Assembly (NCBI GenBank): GCA_040882265.1
Contig: JBBEBO010000157.1
Location: 16,042-80,041, forward strand
Reading direction: 5' to 3'
Source: Brumimicrobium sp040882265
GTDB lineage: Bacteria > Bacteroidota > Bacteroidia > Flavobacteriales_D > Crocinitomicaceae
DNA: 64,000 nucleotides
In this document: one piece after another, positions 55,146-63,926 of the stretch
Numbering within the stretch: the stretch's first letter is position 1
Layout: each line of letters begins with the position of its first letter
Notes under the pieces: generated by a model
What the model was told of the DNA's origin: nothing
The model's input: only the letters and a program-made list of their open reading frames with translations
Database searches by the model: none
Translations under genes and position numbers: made by a program

Positions 55146-57427
55146 AACTTGGACTAAAACATCGGGAAATTGCAGATATAATTGAAGGCACTATCATTCA
55201 AAAAAATGAAGGTACAGTTGATATTGTAGTTTACGATTCTCGTGTGATTACTACTGATCGATCGGGCGTTTTTTTTGCACTGAAAGGAAAGCGTGATGGA
55301 CATGAGTTTTGTCAAAAAGCATACGATAAAGGAGTGCGGTGTTTTGTAGTCAGTAACACAGTAAATTTACCTGAAGACGCATGTGTTATTTCGGTAGATG
55401 ACGCACTAACAGCACTACAATTACTAGCGAAAAATCATCGCAATCAATTTTCATTTCCCGTATTAGCAATTACAGGTAGTTTAGGTAAAACGATGATTAA
55501 AGAGTGGCTATATTTTTTAATTAAAGATCATTTTAATGTTGTTCGAAGCCCTAAAAGTTATAACTCTCAAATAGGCGTGGCAATGTCATTGTTAGAAATG
55601 AATGATCAACACAATTTTGCCATTATTGAAGCTGATATTTCACATCCAAATGAAATGATTTCGCTGGAAGAAATGATTTCGCCTACTTTAGGAATCTTTA
55701 CAGGTGTTGGCAAGAACTATGAAGCGAATTTTAAATCGAAAAAAGATCATATTTCAGAACATTTGTATTTGTTTAAGCACTCTAACATTACTTTAGCATT
55801 AGATGATGAGCACAGTTCACTTAGAAGGAACAAAATTAATGCTGAATTAACCAATTTAAAGTCTTGGAGCAATTTCAATGTTGAGAATAAACCATTTCCA
55901 AAAAATCGAACACTTGCGCTATTTGCCGCTGAGTTTCTTGGAGTGTCCAAGAGTGAATTGAGCGGAAAAGTTGATTTACTACCCATATTATCTAATCGTC
56001 AGGAGGTGTTTGAAGGTCAAAACGGCAATTTAATTATTAATGATACGTATAATATTGATATCGATGCGCTAGAACAGTCTTTGGAATATCAGTTTTCATC
56101 TGACGAAAGGAGTAAAAAAGTTGTAGTTCTCGATTTATCTCATGTTGATGAAACACGCAAGAAACAGATTGTTGAGCTCGTGAAAAGTTATCAACCGGAT
56201 GATTTTTTTATTGTTAAAAATGATCAAATTCCTAATGACCTCAAAAAAATAGAAAACGCTAGTATTCTTTTTAAAGGCTCTTATCGCTCTAATTTAAAGC
56301 AAACTGTACAACTATTTAAAAATAGAAAGCACGAAACATGGGTAGAGTTTGACTTAAAAGCAATTAAGCACAATATCAGTGTTTTACAATCAAAATTGCC
56401 AGTTGGCACCAAAACACTTGTTATGGTTAAAGCTTCGTCTTATGGGACGGGAGATGTAAACATTCCTCATTTTTTACAACAAATTGGAGTTGATTACTTG
56501 GGTGTAGCTTATACAGACGAAGGTACAACATTAAGAGAAAAAGGAATTCAATTGCCTATTCTAGTCATGAATACAGAATTTAATGCGTTTGAGGATGTAA
56601 CAAAGTTTAACTTAGAGCCTTCTATTTATGCACTTAGTCAGTTAAAGGTGTTTTGTGAGCACTTAGAAAAAGAAGGACTATCAAATTATCCAATTCATCT
56701 AACTTTTGAAACAGGAATGAATAGACTTGGTTTTGACGAAGCCGATATTCCTGAATTATTGAACTTTATTACGTTGCACAAGGAAATTCAAATTCGAAGT
56801 GTTTATTCACATTTAGCTGACGCAGATAACAAGGATACGGAGTATACTGAAAATCAAATTTCCCGCTTTAAAAAGATTCGATCAATCATATTGGAAAATA
56901 AAGATATTCCTAACAGAGAAAATATCATTTTCCACATATTGAATAGTGAAGGAGTGCTTCAGTTTGGAAAAAAAGCTGGTTTTGATATGGTTCGAGTAGG
57001 AATAGGTGTTTTTGGATATACATCTCAAGCAGAAGAACTATTACCTTGTATTCGTTGGAAAACAACAATTTCACAAATAAAAAATTTAAAAGCAGGAGAA
57101 ACGGTTAGTTATGGAAGAACTTTTCGTGCTGAAAAACCAATGAAAACTGCTACTCTTCGAATTGGATATGCTGATGGTTTTAGACGATCTTTAAGTAATG
57201 GTGTAGGGAAAGTTTATATTAATGGTGAGTTTTGTCCTGTAGTTGGTAGTGTATGTATGGATATGATGATGGTGGATGTCACTCATGCTGATTGTAAAGA
57301 AGGAGATGAGGTTGAAATCATTGGTGATCACATTTCTATGCAAGTATTTGCAAAAAGCATTGGAACGATCCCTTATGAAGTGATGACGAGTATCAATAAA
57401 CGTGTAGCCCGGATTTATTATTATTAG
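55142..57427 (+). CDS. murF/alr: Fusion of MurF-type ligase and alanine racemase
   Basis: A 761-residue bifunctional protein, as known in Bacteroidota. Residues 1-397 are the MurF-like half, which normally joins UDP-MurNAc-tripeptide to D-Ala-D-Ala. The ATP loop is TGSLGKT (111-117), SYNSQIGV (139-146) is intact and INDTYN is at 299-304. Residues about 398-761 are alanine racemase, making D-Ala: PLP lysine K430 in VKASSYG and catalytic Tyr Y657 in VSYGRTF. At 190-197 the usual Ala-His before the ligase centre reads GKNYEANF. The ligase half may therefore be divergent or weak. The start is TTG, overlapping tdk. Confidence 0.9.
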   Translation: MKLGLKHREIADIIEGTIIQKNEGTVDIVVYDSRVITTDRSGVFFALKGKRDGHEFCQKAYDKGVRCFVVSNTVNLPEDACVISVDDALTALQLLAKNHRNQFSFPVLAITGSLGKTMIKEWLYFLIKDHFNVVRSPKSYNSQIGVAMSLLEMNDQHNFAIIEADISHPNEMISLEEMISPTLGIFTGVGKNYEANFKSKKDHISEHLYLFKHSNITLALDDEHSSLRRNKINAELTNLKSWSNFNVENKPFPKNRTLALFAAEFLGVSKSELSGKVDLLPILSNRQEVFEGQNGNLIINDTYNIDIDALEQSLEYQFSSDERSKKVVVLDLSHVDETRKKQIVELVKSYQPDDFFIVKNDQIPNDLKKIENASILFKGSYRSNLKQTVQLFKNRKHETWVEFDLKAIKHNISVLQSKLPVGTKTLVMVKASSYGTGDVNIPHFLQQIGVDYLGVAYTDEGTTLREKGIQLPILVMNTEFNAFEDVTKFNLEPSIYALSQLKVFCEHLEKEGLSNYPIHLTFETGMNRLGFDEADIPELLNFITLHKEIQIRSVYSHLADADNKDTEYTENQISRFKKIRSIILENKDIPNRENIIFHILNSEGVLQFGKKAGFDMVRVGIGVFGYTSQAEELLPCIRWKTTISQIKNLKAGETVSYGRTFRAEKPMKTATLRIGYADGFRRSLSNGVGKVYINGEFCPVVGSVCMDMMMVDVTHADCKEGDEVEIIGDHISMQVFAKSIGTIPYEVMTSINKRVARIYYY

Positions 57428-57431
57428 AGCG

Positions 57432-58673
57432 TTACTGTTTTTGAATGGTTTTTCCGAACACTTGCTTATAAACATCAAAATAACGTTGAACTCCTTTTTT
57501 TAAGCTGTAAACTTCATGTGCTCCATCTATTATTTTGCCTTTATCGTACTTGGAGAAATCCAACGATATTTTGTTATAGGTCTTATAATTGAATGACTCT
57601 ACTATTTCACCAGCGTTATATTTTAATACAATTTCATCCGTATCACCCACACCAGAATTACAAATTATTGGAACTCCCATTGCCATTAATTCTCCTTGTT
57701 TTGTTGGTGAGGAGGCTTTTTTTGAAAAAGTTGGCCGAATAAAAAATATTGAACAATCAAAAATGGAAGAATAAAGAGGAACCTGATCATGCTTAACTTT
57801 TTTGACAATAACTTCCTCTTTAGGTATGCCTTTACTCCTTGCTTTACTAACAATATTTTCAGGTGATTCACCAGAAATAAACAGAAATTTAGAAGACTTT
57901 TGTTTTGTTCTTAAAACTGCATAATAGTCAAGCATTTCATCTAACATATACCAAGTTCCAATGGAGCCAATGTATCCAAGAACGAACTCTTCTTTTAAAA
58001 TATCAAGTTGGGCTTTTACTTCTTTTATTTCAGAAGAACTGATCTTGTTAGGATTAAATTTTTCTAAATCAACACAGCACGGTATTACTTCAATAAATGG
58101 TGAAACTTTACTAATTTCCTCCCATGAAAGTATTTCGTTTCTGCCATTTTCAGTAAGTGAAATCGTAGCATCAGCATCTTTGAAAAAAAGCCTTTCTTTC
58201 CTTTTAAAAAAACGGTATACAAGTTTAAAAATAGGATTTGATAGCGACCAAATTTTACCTTCAACACGTTCATCAGCCCAAAATCCACGCATATCAAAAA
58301 CAAACTTCACATCATGGTTAAGTTTTAACTTATGTCCAACTACTGCGGGTAAATAACTACGACAATGAACAATGTCAAATCCAATACTTGCCTGAAGATT
58401 TAAGGCCTTTTTTTGCATTTTTCTTAGGTCATAAAGCGTTGAAAATAAAGGTGGATTTTTAGTGTAATTTATTGGGTGCCAATTAATATTTGCCTCTATA
58501 CATCTCTTTTCAACAACACGTTTCAAGGATTTAAATTGTTCCTTTTTTTCAAAAGTAATTAGATGAAAATTTACCCCAAACTCAGACAATCCTTCTAAAT
58601 AAGGTAATATCTGAGATTGACCCAAAGGATCTGTTAAACCATCATAAGATATATAAAGTACTGAAAGATTCAC
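57432..58673 (-). CDS. Glycosyltransferase, GT4 family
   Basis: A 413-residue GT-B enzyme. The N-terminus LYISYDGLTDPLGQSQILPY and the later FDIVHCRSYLPAVVG belong to a Bacteroidota GT4 group. The donor half has EEFVLGYIGSIGTWYMLDEM and a GT4-like FIRPTFSKKASSPTKQGELMA. The enzyme probably builds a surface glycan. It converges with murF/alr with only 4 nt between stop codons, and no terminator separates them. Confidence 0.87.
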   Translation of the reverse strand: MNLSVLYISYDGLTDPLGQSQILPYLEGLSEFGVNFHLITFEKKEQFKSLKRVVEKRCIEANINWHPINYTKNPPLFSTLYDLRKMQKKALNLQASIGFDIVHCRSYLPAVVGHKLKLNHDVKFVFDMRGFWADERVEGKIWSLSNPIFKLVYRFFKRKERLFFKDADATISLTENGRNEILSWEEISKVSPFIEVIPCCVDLEKFNPNKISSSEIKEVKAQLDILKEEFVLGYIGSIGTWYMLDEMLDYYAVLRTKQKSSKFLFISGESPENIVSKARSKGIPKEEVIVKKVKHDQVPLYSSIFDCSIFFIRPTFSKKASSPTKQGELMAMGVPIICNSGVGDTDEIVLKYNAGEIVESFNYKTYNKISLDFSKYDKGKIIDGAHEVYSLKKGVQRYFDVYKQVFGKTIQKQ

Positions 58674-58813
58674 ATTTTTTTAATTGAATTGCAAGTTAAT
58701 ATAATTGTAAAGAAATAAAATTTATCTATTATGAATTATTAGCATTTTTATATAATAAATATTAATGTTGCAAGCTTAATATTTATTAATATTGGCTAAT
58801 AGAATTAACAACA

Positions 58814-59851
58814 ATGAAAAACGAACTTTTAGCAATAAGAAAGTTATTATTGATTATAGTAGTGCCCTTGGTACTTTATTTATTAAATGTACTTTCTTTA
58901 ATATTTATTCCTCTGGTATTTGCATTATTTGGGTCTTTACTTTTTATGCCGCTTATGCGTTGGTTTGCTAAAAAAAGAATTCCTAATTTTTTGGGAATTA
59001 TTGCAGTTATTTTGATAATATCAGTTGGATTAAAAGGTGCTTACGAAGTTGTTCAACTTTCTGGGAAGGAAATTTCAAGTGCTAATGAAGATTTTTATCA
59101 GAAATTTGATAGTAAGCTCAATGATATTATAAGCCCTGTTATCGACTTTATGGGAATTGATGTTTCTGAAGGAGAAACAGATTTAGAGGCATTTATGAAT
59201 GATGAAAAAGTTAGTTCTAATTTATTTGGTAATGTTGGAAGCGGGTTGAATTTTGCCAGAAAATTTGTAAGTATGCTTTTAATGACAATATTCTTTATGG
59301 TCTTATTGCTAGCTGGATCTATGAACATCCAAAAAGTGATGGAATTATTGATTTTTAAACAGCGATTTTCTTCGGTCAAAACGTTTAGACAAATAGAAAA
59401 AGATATTTTTAAATTTATTGTAGTTAAATTCTTTTTAAGTCTTTTTACTGGAATAGGTTTTGGTTTGGCGTGTTATTTCTTTGATGTAAGCTTTCCTATT
59501 TTTTGGGGCTTATTTGCATTTTTGATCAACTTTATTCAGATGATAGGCTCTGTAATATCTGTTGTTGTTTTATCTGCTTTTGCATTGGTAGAATTAGATC
59601 AAACAGGCACACTTCTTGTGTTTGTACTTGTAATTACTGGCGTACAAGTATTATTTGGCGGAATATTAGAACCTATTCTAATGGGTAAATCTTTCTCAAT
59701 TAATACCGTTACGGTACTCTTTATGCTAGCGCTTTGGGGCTTCATCTGGGGGATTCCAGGCTTGATTTTATCTATTCCAATTACAGCTTTGGTGAAAAAA
59801 ATTATGGAACAGTTCCCAGGCACACAGGTTTATGCTAGAATTATGTCGTAA
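58814..59851 (+). CDS. AI-2E-family transporter (TqsA/PerM-like)
   Basis: A 345-residue inner-membrane protein with about 7-8 TM segments and a soluble loop (about 85-165) between the first and second half. The family core is in FIQMIGSVISVVVLSAFALV and the C-terminal VLFMLALWGFIWGIPGLILS. Members have been linked to AI-2 export or sodium/proton antiport, but the substrate here is unknown. It ends just before a bidirectional terminator shared with the SSB genes. Confidence 0.85.
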   Translation: MKNELLAIRKLLLIIVVPLVLYLLNVLSLIFIPLVFALFGSLLFMPLMRWFAKKRIPNFLGIIAVILIISVGLKGAYEVVQLSGKEISSANEDFYQKFDSKLNDIISPVIDFMGIDVSEGETDLEAFMNDEKVSSNLFGNVGSGLNFARKFVSMLLMTIFFMVLLLAGSMNIQKVMELLIFKQRFSSVKTFRQIEKDIFKFIVVKFFLSLFTGIGFGLACYFFDVSFPIFWGLFAFLINFIQMIGSVISVVVLSAFALVELDQTGTLLVFVLVITGVQVLFGGILEPILMGKSFSINTVTVLFMLALWGFIWGIPGLILSIPITALVKKIMEQFPGTQVYARIMS

Positions 59852-59854
59852 ATA

Positions 59855-59889
59855 AAAAAGTCCGCCACGTAATTTGTGACGGACTTTTT
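59855..59889. terminator. Bidirectional terminator between the AI-2E gene and the SSB array
   Basis: Stem AAAAAGTCCG (59855-59864) / CGGACTTTTT (59880-59889), with further inner pairing CAC/GTG after one mismatch. The A/T flanks serve both strands. Confidence 0.85.
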
Positions 59890-59892
59890 AAA

Positions 59893-59961
59893 CTAACTTA
59901 ACCATAAATCAAACTTGATTAAGGCGGTCGGCTAAGTTGATGTTTTTGGTGCTTAAGTTAG
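59893..59961. repeat. 9-bp inverted repeat in the SSB 3' region
   Basis: CTAACTTAA (59893-59901) and TTAAGTTAG (59953-59961) can form a long-range stem in the 3' UTR of the SSB transcript, just before the terminator. It may help protect the mRNA end. Confidence 0.4.
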
Positions 59962-59968
59962 GTTGACT

Positions 59969-60286
59969 TTATAATGCAATTGCTTTTCTAACTTCTATTG
60001 CGGTTATTGATTTTTGCTTTCCTTCTTTAGAAAGAAATTTTTGTGTTACTAATTTCCCAGTGATTGCTAGCTGTGTACCTTTTTTACCAGATTTAGCAAT
60101 GTAGTTTGCTGTTGGGCCCCATGCATACAAATTATGCCAGAAAGTCTTTTGCTTTTTCTCACCTGATTTTGATGCGTAATATTCATTAGTAGCTAAAGTA
60201 AACCTTACTTTTTTTGCCCCACTTTCAAAATTTGTGATTTCTGGGTCTATACCTACGTTGCCGATTAATTGAACTTGATTTTTCAT
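59969..60286 (-). CDS. Short single-stranded DNA-binding protein (third of three tandem SSBs)
   Basis: A 105-residue SSB consisting of one OB fold. MKNQVQLIGNVGIDPEI opens the fold, and FWHNLYAWGPTANYI and TQLAITGKL are typical. It ends ITAIEVRKAIAL right after the fold, so the acidic DDDIPF tail that recruits partner proteins is missing. It is the last gene of a three-SSB minus-strand array, with a 29-nt gap to the second gene. Likely roles are binding transient or incoming ssDNA, but the evidence is family level only. Confidence 0.9.
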   Translation of the reverse strand: MKNQVQLIGNVGIDPEITNFESGAKKVRFTLATNEYYASKSGEKKQKTFWHNLYAWGPTANYIAKSGKKGTQLAITGKLVTQKFLSKEGKQKSITAIEVRKAIAL

Positions 60287-60315
60287 TTTCTTAATTTTTA
60301 TTTGCTTAATTCTAT

Positions 60316-60645
60316 TTATAATATTACTAGATCGTTGATCTCTACTTCTGTAAAAGCTTTTTTCTGTCCAGTTTTACTATTGTAAAATCTAGAGCGCAAT
60401 TTACCTTCTATTGCAAGTGCCTGACCTTTACTCCCGAGTTGTTCGAGTACACTTACCCATTTACCCCATGCGGTAATGTTGTGCCAATTATTAATAGATT
60501 TTGTTTGGCCTTCATCGTCAAGATAGGTTTCTCGAGTTGATAATGAAAAACGTGCTATTCGTTTTCCGTCTTTAAGTTCTACAAACTTTGGGTCGCTTGA
60601 CATTTGTCCTATTAAATTTACGTGGTTCATTTGATTAATTGTCAT
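60316..60645 (-). CDS. Short single-stranded DNA-binding protein (second of three tandem SSBs)
   Basis: A 109-residue OB-fold SSB without an acidic tail. Motifs are MNHVNLIGQMSSDPKF, NWHNITAWGKWVSVL, ALAIEGKL and a C-terminal TEVEINDLVIL that stops at the fold. The ORF runs up to 60672. I chose ATG 60645 because alignment with the neighbours starts the fold a few residues later, and ATG 60630 is equally possible. It is preceded by the G.U-biased hairpin at 60691-60722. Confidence 0.85.
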   Translation of the reverse strand: MTINQMNHVNLIGQMSSDPKFVELKDGKRIARFSLSTRETYLDDEGQTKSINNWHNITAWGKWVSVLEQLGSKGQALAIEGKLRSRFYNSKTGQKKAFTEVEINDLVIL

Positions 60646-60690
60646 AATTATATTGATTAAATTAAAATTCATTTAAAAACTTACCTAAAT

Positions 60691-60722
60691 GCGAGGATGT
60701 CTATTTTTTTCGACACCCTCGC
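60691..60722 (-). promoter_or_regulatory. Intergenic mRNA hairpin between SSB genes 1 and 2
   Basis: GCGAGGATGTC (60691-60701) and GACACCCTCGC (60712-60722) differ from perfect complementarity at one position. On the minus-strand RNA this position is a G.U pair, so all 11 positions pair, whereas on the plus strand it is an A/C mismatch. The loop is 10 nt. There is no T-run, so this looks like an mRNA processing, stabilising or attenuating structure in the SSB transcript. Confidence 0.6.
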
Positions 60723-60743
60723 TGTGATTAGGTGGCATAAATG

Positions 60744-61115
60744 CTACGCTTTTTCTTTTTTATCTGTGTTAGACTTGTTTTTATCACGACTCAAAAGCAT
60801 AAACTCACGAAGATTTATTTCCGTTTTATAGCGTTTTTCACCTTCCTTTGTGGTGTATGAGTCATTTACAAGCTTGCCTTCTAACACTATTTCAGAGCCT
60901 TTTTTCAATAGCTTGTTGCAAAGTTCTGCACTCTTGCCCCACGCTACAATGTTATGCCATTGTGTGTTCTCTACCCACTCGCCTTCTTTGTTTTTGTACG
61001 ATTCGTTCGTAGCCACTCTAAAACGTGTAAGCATGTTGCCGCCTTCTAAAGTTTTAAATTCAGGATCTACTCCCAGGTTCCCGATTAAACTAACTGTGTT
61101 TCTTAACGTGTTCAT
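60744..61115 (-). CDS. Short single-stranded DNA-binding protein (first of three tandem SSBs)
   Basis: A 123-residue SSB. The OB fold starts at about residue 6 (NTVSLIGNLGVDPEF) and carries TQWHNIVAWGKSAEL and EIVLEGKL. After the fold comes a basic tail ending RDKNKSNTDKKEKA instead of an acidic one. It is the first gene of the array. A near-match minus-strand -7 box (CAACTTTG at 61185-61192) lies about 70 nt upstream. Confidence 0.9.
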   Translation of the reverse strand: MNTLRNTVSLIGNLGVDPEFKTLEGGNMLTRFRVATNESYKNKEGEWVENTQWHNIVAWGKSAELCNKLLKKGSEIVLEGKLVNDSYTTKEGEKRYKTEINLREFMLLSRDKNKSNTDKKEKA

Positions 61116-61403
61116 GTCTGTAAATTTTTAATTAATAATAGTTTGAACATTTCGTCATAAGCTGACTCTCAGCGATTGACACTGCAAAGTTGAGACAAGT
61201 GCTTTCCTATATTCGGTTGTTTGTCGATTGTTGTCGAATATCTTTCGTTTGTAAGTAATTAAAACCGTTTATTGGTCTTATTTTACTGGTGATTTTAGAA
61301 ATTGGAAAATTGAAAAAATTTAAACTTTTTTATTAGCAAACGATATTAACTTCATAATAAAGGATGATTCCTGTGTTGATTTCACCATATTCTGAAGATA
61401 AAC

Positions 61404-62075
61404 ATGCTTAGTACAAATTTTCTTTCTATATTTAAAGCTATAACATTAAAACACTTAACAAATCATACCTTTTTGAAAAAGAAAACTTTTTTACTTTTCA
61501 TTACAATTTTCATCCTCAGTTTTTTTAACTGCTTGATGGCTCAAAACAGCTCATCAACTAAAGAGAGGGGTGATGGTTTGTTTGGAAGTAGTATTTATGT
61601 TGGTGCAGGTTACGGATATGGATATTATACACGTATATGGACAGATTACCCTTACTCTGCAATTACTGGAAAGATTGGAAATAGATGGAAGTTAAAAGGT
61701 TCACATCACGCTATATACAATTTTGGCATTCAATTTACTTGGCTAACTATTTCTATAAACGAGAACCTTGCTCCACAAAAAGAGTACTTTCCATTTGGGG
61801 TCGGCTTTGCTGGCATTGGAATTTCAAATATGTTTAGAGCCAATAAGAGCTTTGGCTTTGAGGTGAATATAAACTTAATGCCACATATTCAGAAAAAAAG
61901 TAATCACAACAATCGTTATATTGGCCCAATGGTAAACCTTGAATTAAGAATGAGGTATAAAGCATTTTATATTGGTTTAGATTCAGGGGTTTCCATAAAC
62001 ATAAGCGTACCAGATTTTATTCTTGGAGGCTATTCAGGTCTAAAACTTGGTTTTAATTTATTTGCTAAAGAATAG
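61404..62075 (+). CDS. Small secreted, beta-barrel-like protein
   Basis: A 223-codon ORF. A signal peptide begins at a TTG at 61473 (KKKTFLLFITIFILSFFNC), so the true start may be there rather than at the ATG 61404, which would give a 47-residue leader. The mature protein has alternating strands (SSIYVGAGYGYGYYTRIW, VNLELRMRYKAFYIGLD) and many aromatic residues, consistent with an outer-membrane barrel. The family is not recognised. Confidence 0.6.
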   Translation: MLSTNFLSIFKAITLKHLTNHTFLKKKTFLLFITIFILSFFNCLMAQNSSSTKERGDGLFGSSIYVGAGYGYGYYTRIWTDYPYSAITGKIGNRWKLKGSHHAIYNFGIQFTWLTISINENLAPQKEYFPFGVGFAGIGISNMFRANKSFGFEVNINLMPHIQKKSNHNNRYIGPMVNLELRMRYKAFYIGLDSGVSINISVPDFILGGYSGLKLGFNLFAKE

Positions 62076-62156
62076 TTTCGTTCTTTTATATTCGTACTCC
62101 TATTACACATACGTCATCTATCCATGATGCATTGATCAGAATCTTGATGTTGCAAG

Positions 62157-63926
62157 TCATAGTCTCACGCCAATGACACAAACATCATCGACTTGCTCAA
62201 ACTCCCCCTTCCAATCTTCAAATGTTTTTTTTATAATTTGTTTCTGCTCTTCCATCGAGTTTTCTTGGATTTGAAACAACAATTTTTTGAAATTGCCTGA
62301 TTTAAATTTCTTGTTCTTCTCTCCTCCAAATTGATCTTGATAGCCATCAGTAAATATGTAAACGGAATCACCTGCCTGAAGTTTCAATTCGTGTTTCGTA
62401 TAAGGCTTTGGGTTTTCATGTTTTCCAATCGGTTGTTTGTCGGCTTTTATTTCTTCTACTTGATCTGAATCTTTACGGATGATCCAAAGCGGATTGTTTG
62501 CGCCAGACCAACTTAATGAAAGAGTTGTCAACGAAAGAGAGCAAATTGAAATATACATTCCGTCTTTTACCGCTTCTTCTGACTTCTCAAACTCCTGAAC
62601 AACTATCTCTTGTGTTTTATTAAGGATTTCATCGGGACCTGTCAACTCATATTCTCTTACGCTTCTGTTTAATCCATTGTTGCAAACAACACTCACCATT
62701 GCGCCAGGAACTCCATGACCCGTACAGTCAGCAGCGGCGAAAAGAATGTTATCTCCAACATGTTCCATCCAGTAAAAATCACCTGCAACAACATCCTTTG
62801 GCTTGTAAAGGATAAAAGAGTTCTTTAAATAAGACTTCACAAGGCTTTGTGGTGGTAAAATTGCAGTTTGAATACGTTTAGCGTACTTAATAGAATCTAA
62901 AATTTCCGTTTGTTTAGCTTCAATCTGACTTTTTTGTTCCGAAATCAATATGTTTGATTTGTTTTTATTCCTATAGGCTTTAAATAAAATAAATGCTATG
63001 ACTAAAAGAGAAAAAGAACCACCAATTCCCAATGTTGAGTAGAATTTTTGTTGATTTAATGCTGCTTGACTTTCCGCCTTTTCTTTTTTTATCCGCAATG
63101 CTTCCTTTTTTCTTTCTTCTGATCTCTTTATTGAATCCACCTCCATTTTTTGTTGATAGAAGTATTTTGTCTCTAGTTTTGAAGCCTGTTCAATTTTTTT
63201 AAGATTAAACAGTGTGTCAAAAAGAGCAAAACCATTGTTTAATTCATCATATGCTTCTTTGTACTTGTTCTGAGCATACATTATTTTTGCGTATGATGCA
63301 TAAAAATCTCGTTTAGTTTGAACGGGAATGTCTGAGTCAGAAGAATCGAAAAACTTCTTTGCTTCTCTAATTTCATTTTCAGCCTTTATTTTCTCACCTC
63401 TATCCAAATAAAAATCGGCTAACAACCTTTTGGCATAAGCAATATTTGCTGGATTGTTTATTTTCTCGTAATATTCAATGCTTTTTTGAATATGAAACTG
63501 TTGCTTTTTATAGTTTTTAGTTTTCTTGTATAGTTCTACTAAACTCGAATGTATGTCTGCAACATCACGGTAATATCGAGGAGTGTCTTTGGCAGTTGAA
63601 ATGGCTTTTTTTAATGATTTTTCACTCTGTTTATAGTCTCCTTTTTTACGTTGAACAATTCCCAAAACATTGAGAAACTTAATAGTTTCATCTATATTTT
63701 TGTTGTTAACATTCATTTCAATCGATCTGTTTAAATAAAACTGAGCTTTGTCTAGTTCGTCAATGTCACTGTATAACATTCCAATATTTCCATACAATCC
63801 CGACAGCCTACTTTGTTCATAAACCTCCATAATTCTAGCGTCTTCTAAATAATGTCGCAATGCTTCATCATAATTATTTAAAAGGTAAAATATAGCGCCC
63901 ACATTCATGTGTCCTGCCATTATCAT
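62157..63926 (-). CDS. TPR protein with SpoIIE/PP2C-type phosphatase domain (5' end doubtful)
   Basis: From the ATG at 63926 this is a 589-residue protein. The first about 270 residues are TPR repeats (e.g. YLLNNYDEALRHYLEDARIM, YKQSEKSLKKAIS). A coiled coil and a TM helix (about 297-316) follow. The C-terminal PP2C/SpoIIE phosphatase (about 345-589) has the metal-binding DFYWMEH and AADCTGHGVPGAMVS. Reading in frame upstream of the ATG gives NVFDPKKHKDTS, then a TAA stop at 63963-63965. No signal peptide precedes the TPR array. The gene may therefore be truncated, start upstream in another frame, or be a decayed copy. The phosphatase is intact. Confidence 0.75.
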   Translation of the reverse strand: MIMAGHMNVGAIFYLLNNYDEALRHYLEDARIMEVYEQSRLSGLYGNIGMLYSDIDELDKAQFYLNRSIEMNVNNKNIDETIKFLNVLGIVQRKKGDYKQSEKSLKKAISTAKDTPRYYRDVADIHSSLVELYKKTKNYKKQQFHIQKSIEYYEKINNPANIAYAKRLLADFYLDRGEKIKAENEIREAKKFFDSSDSDIPVQTKRDFYASYAKIMYAQNKYKEAYDELNNGFALFDTLFNLKKIEQASKLETKYFYQQKMEVDSIKRSEERKKEALRIKKEKAESQAALNQQKFYSTLGIGGSFSLLVIAFILFKAYRNKNKSNILISEQKSQIEAKQTEILDSIKYAKRIQTAILPPQSLVKSYLKNSFILYKPKDVVAGDFYWMEHVGDNILFAAADCTGHGVPGAMVSVVCNNGLNRSVREYELTGPDEILNKTQEIVVQEFEKSEEAVKDGMYISICSLSLTTLSLSWSGANNPLWIIRKDSDQVEEIKADKQPIGKHENPKPYTKHELKLQAGDSVYIFTDGYQDQFGGEKNKKFKSGNFKKLLFQIQENSMEEQKQIIKKTFEDWKGEFEQVDDVCVIGVRL

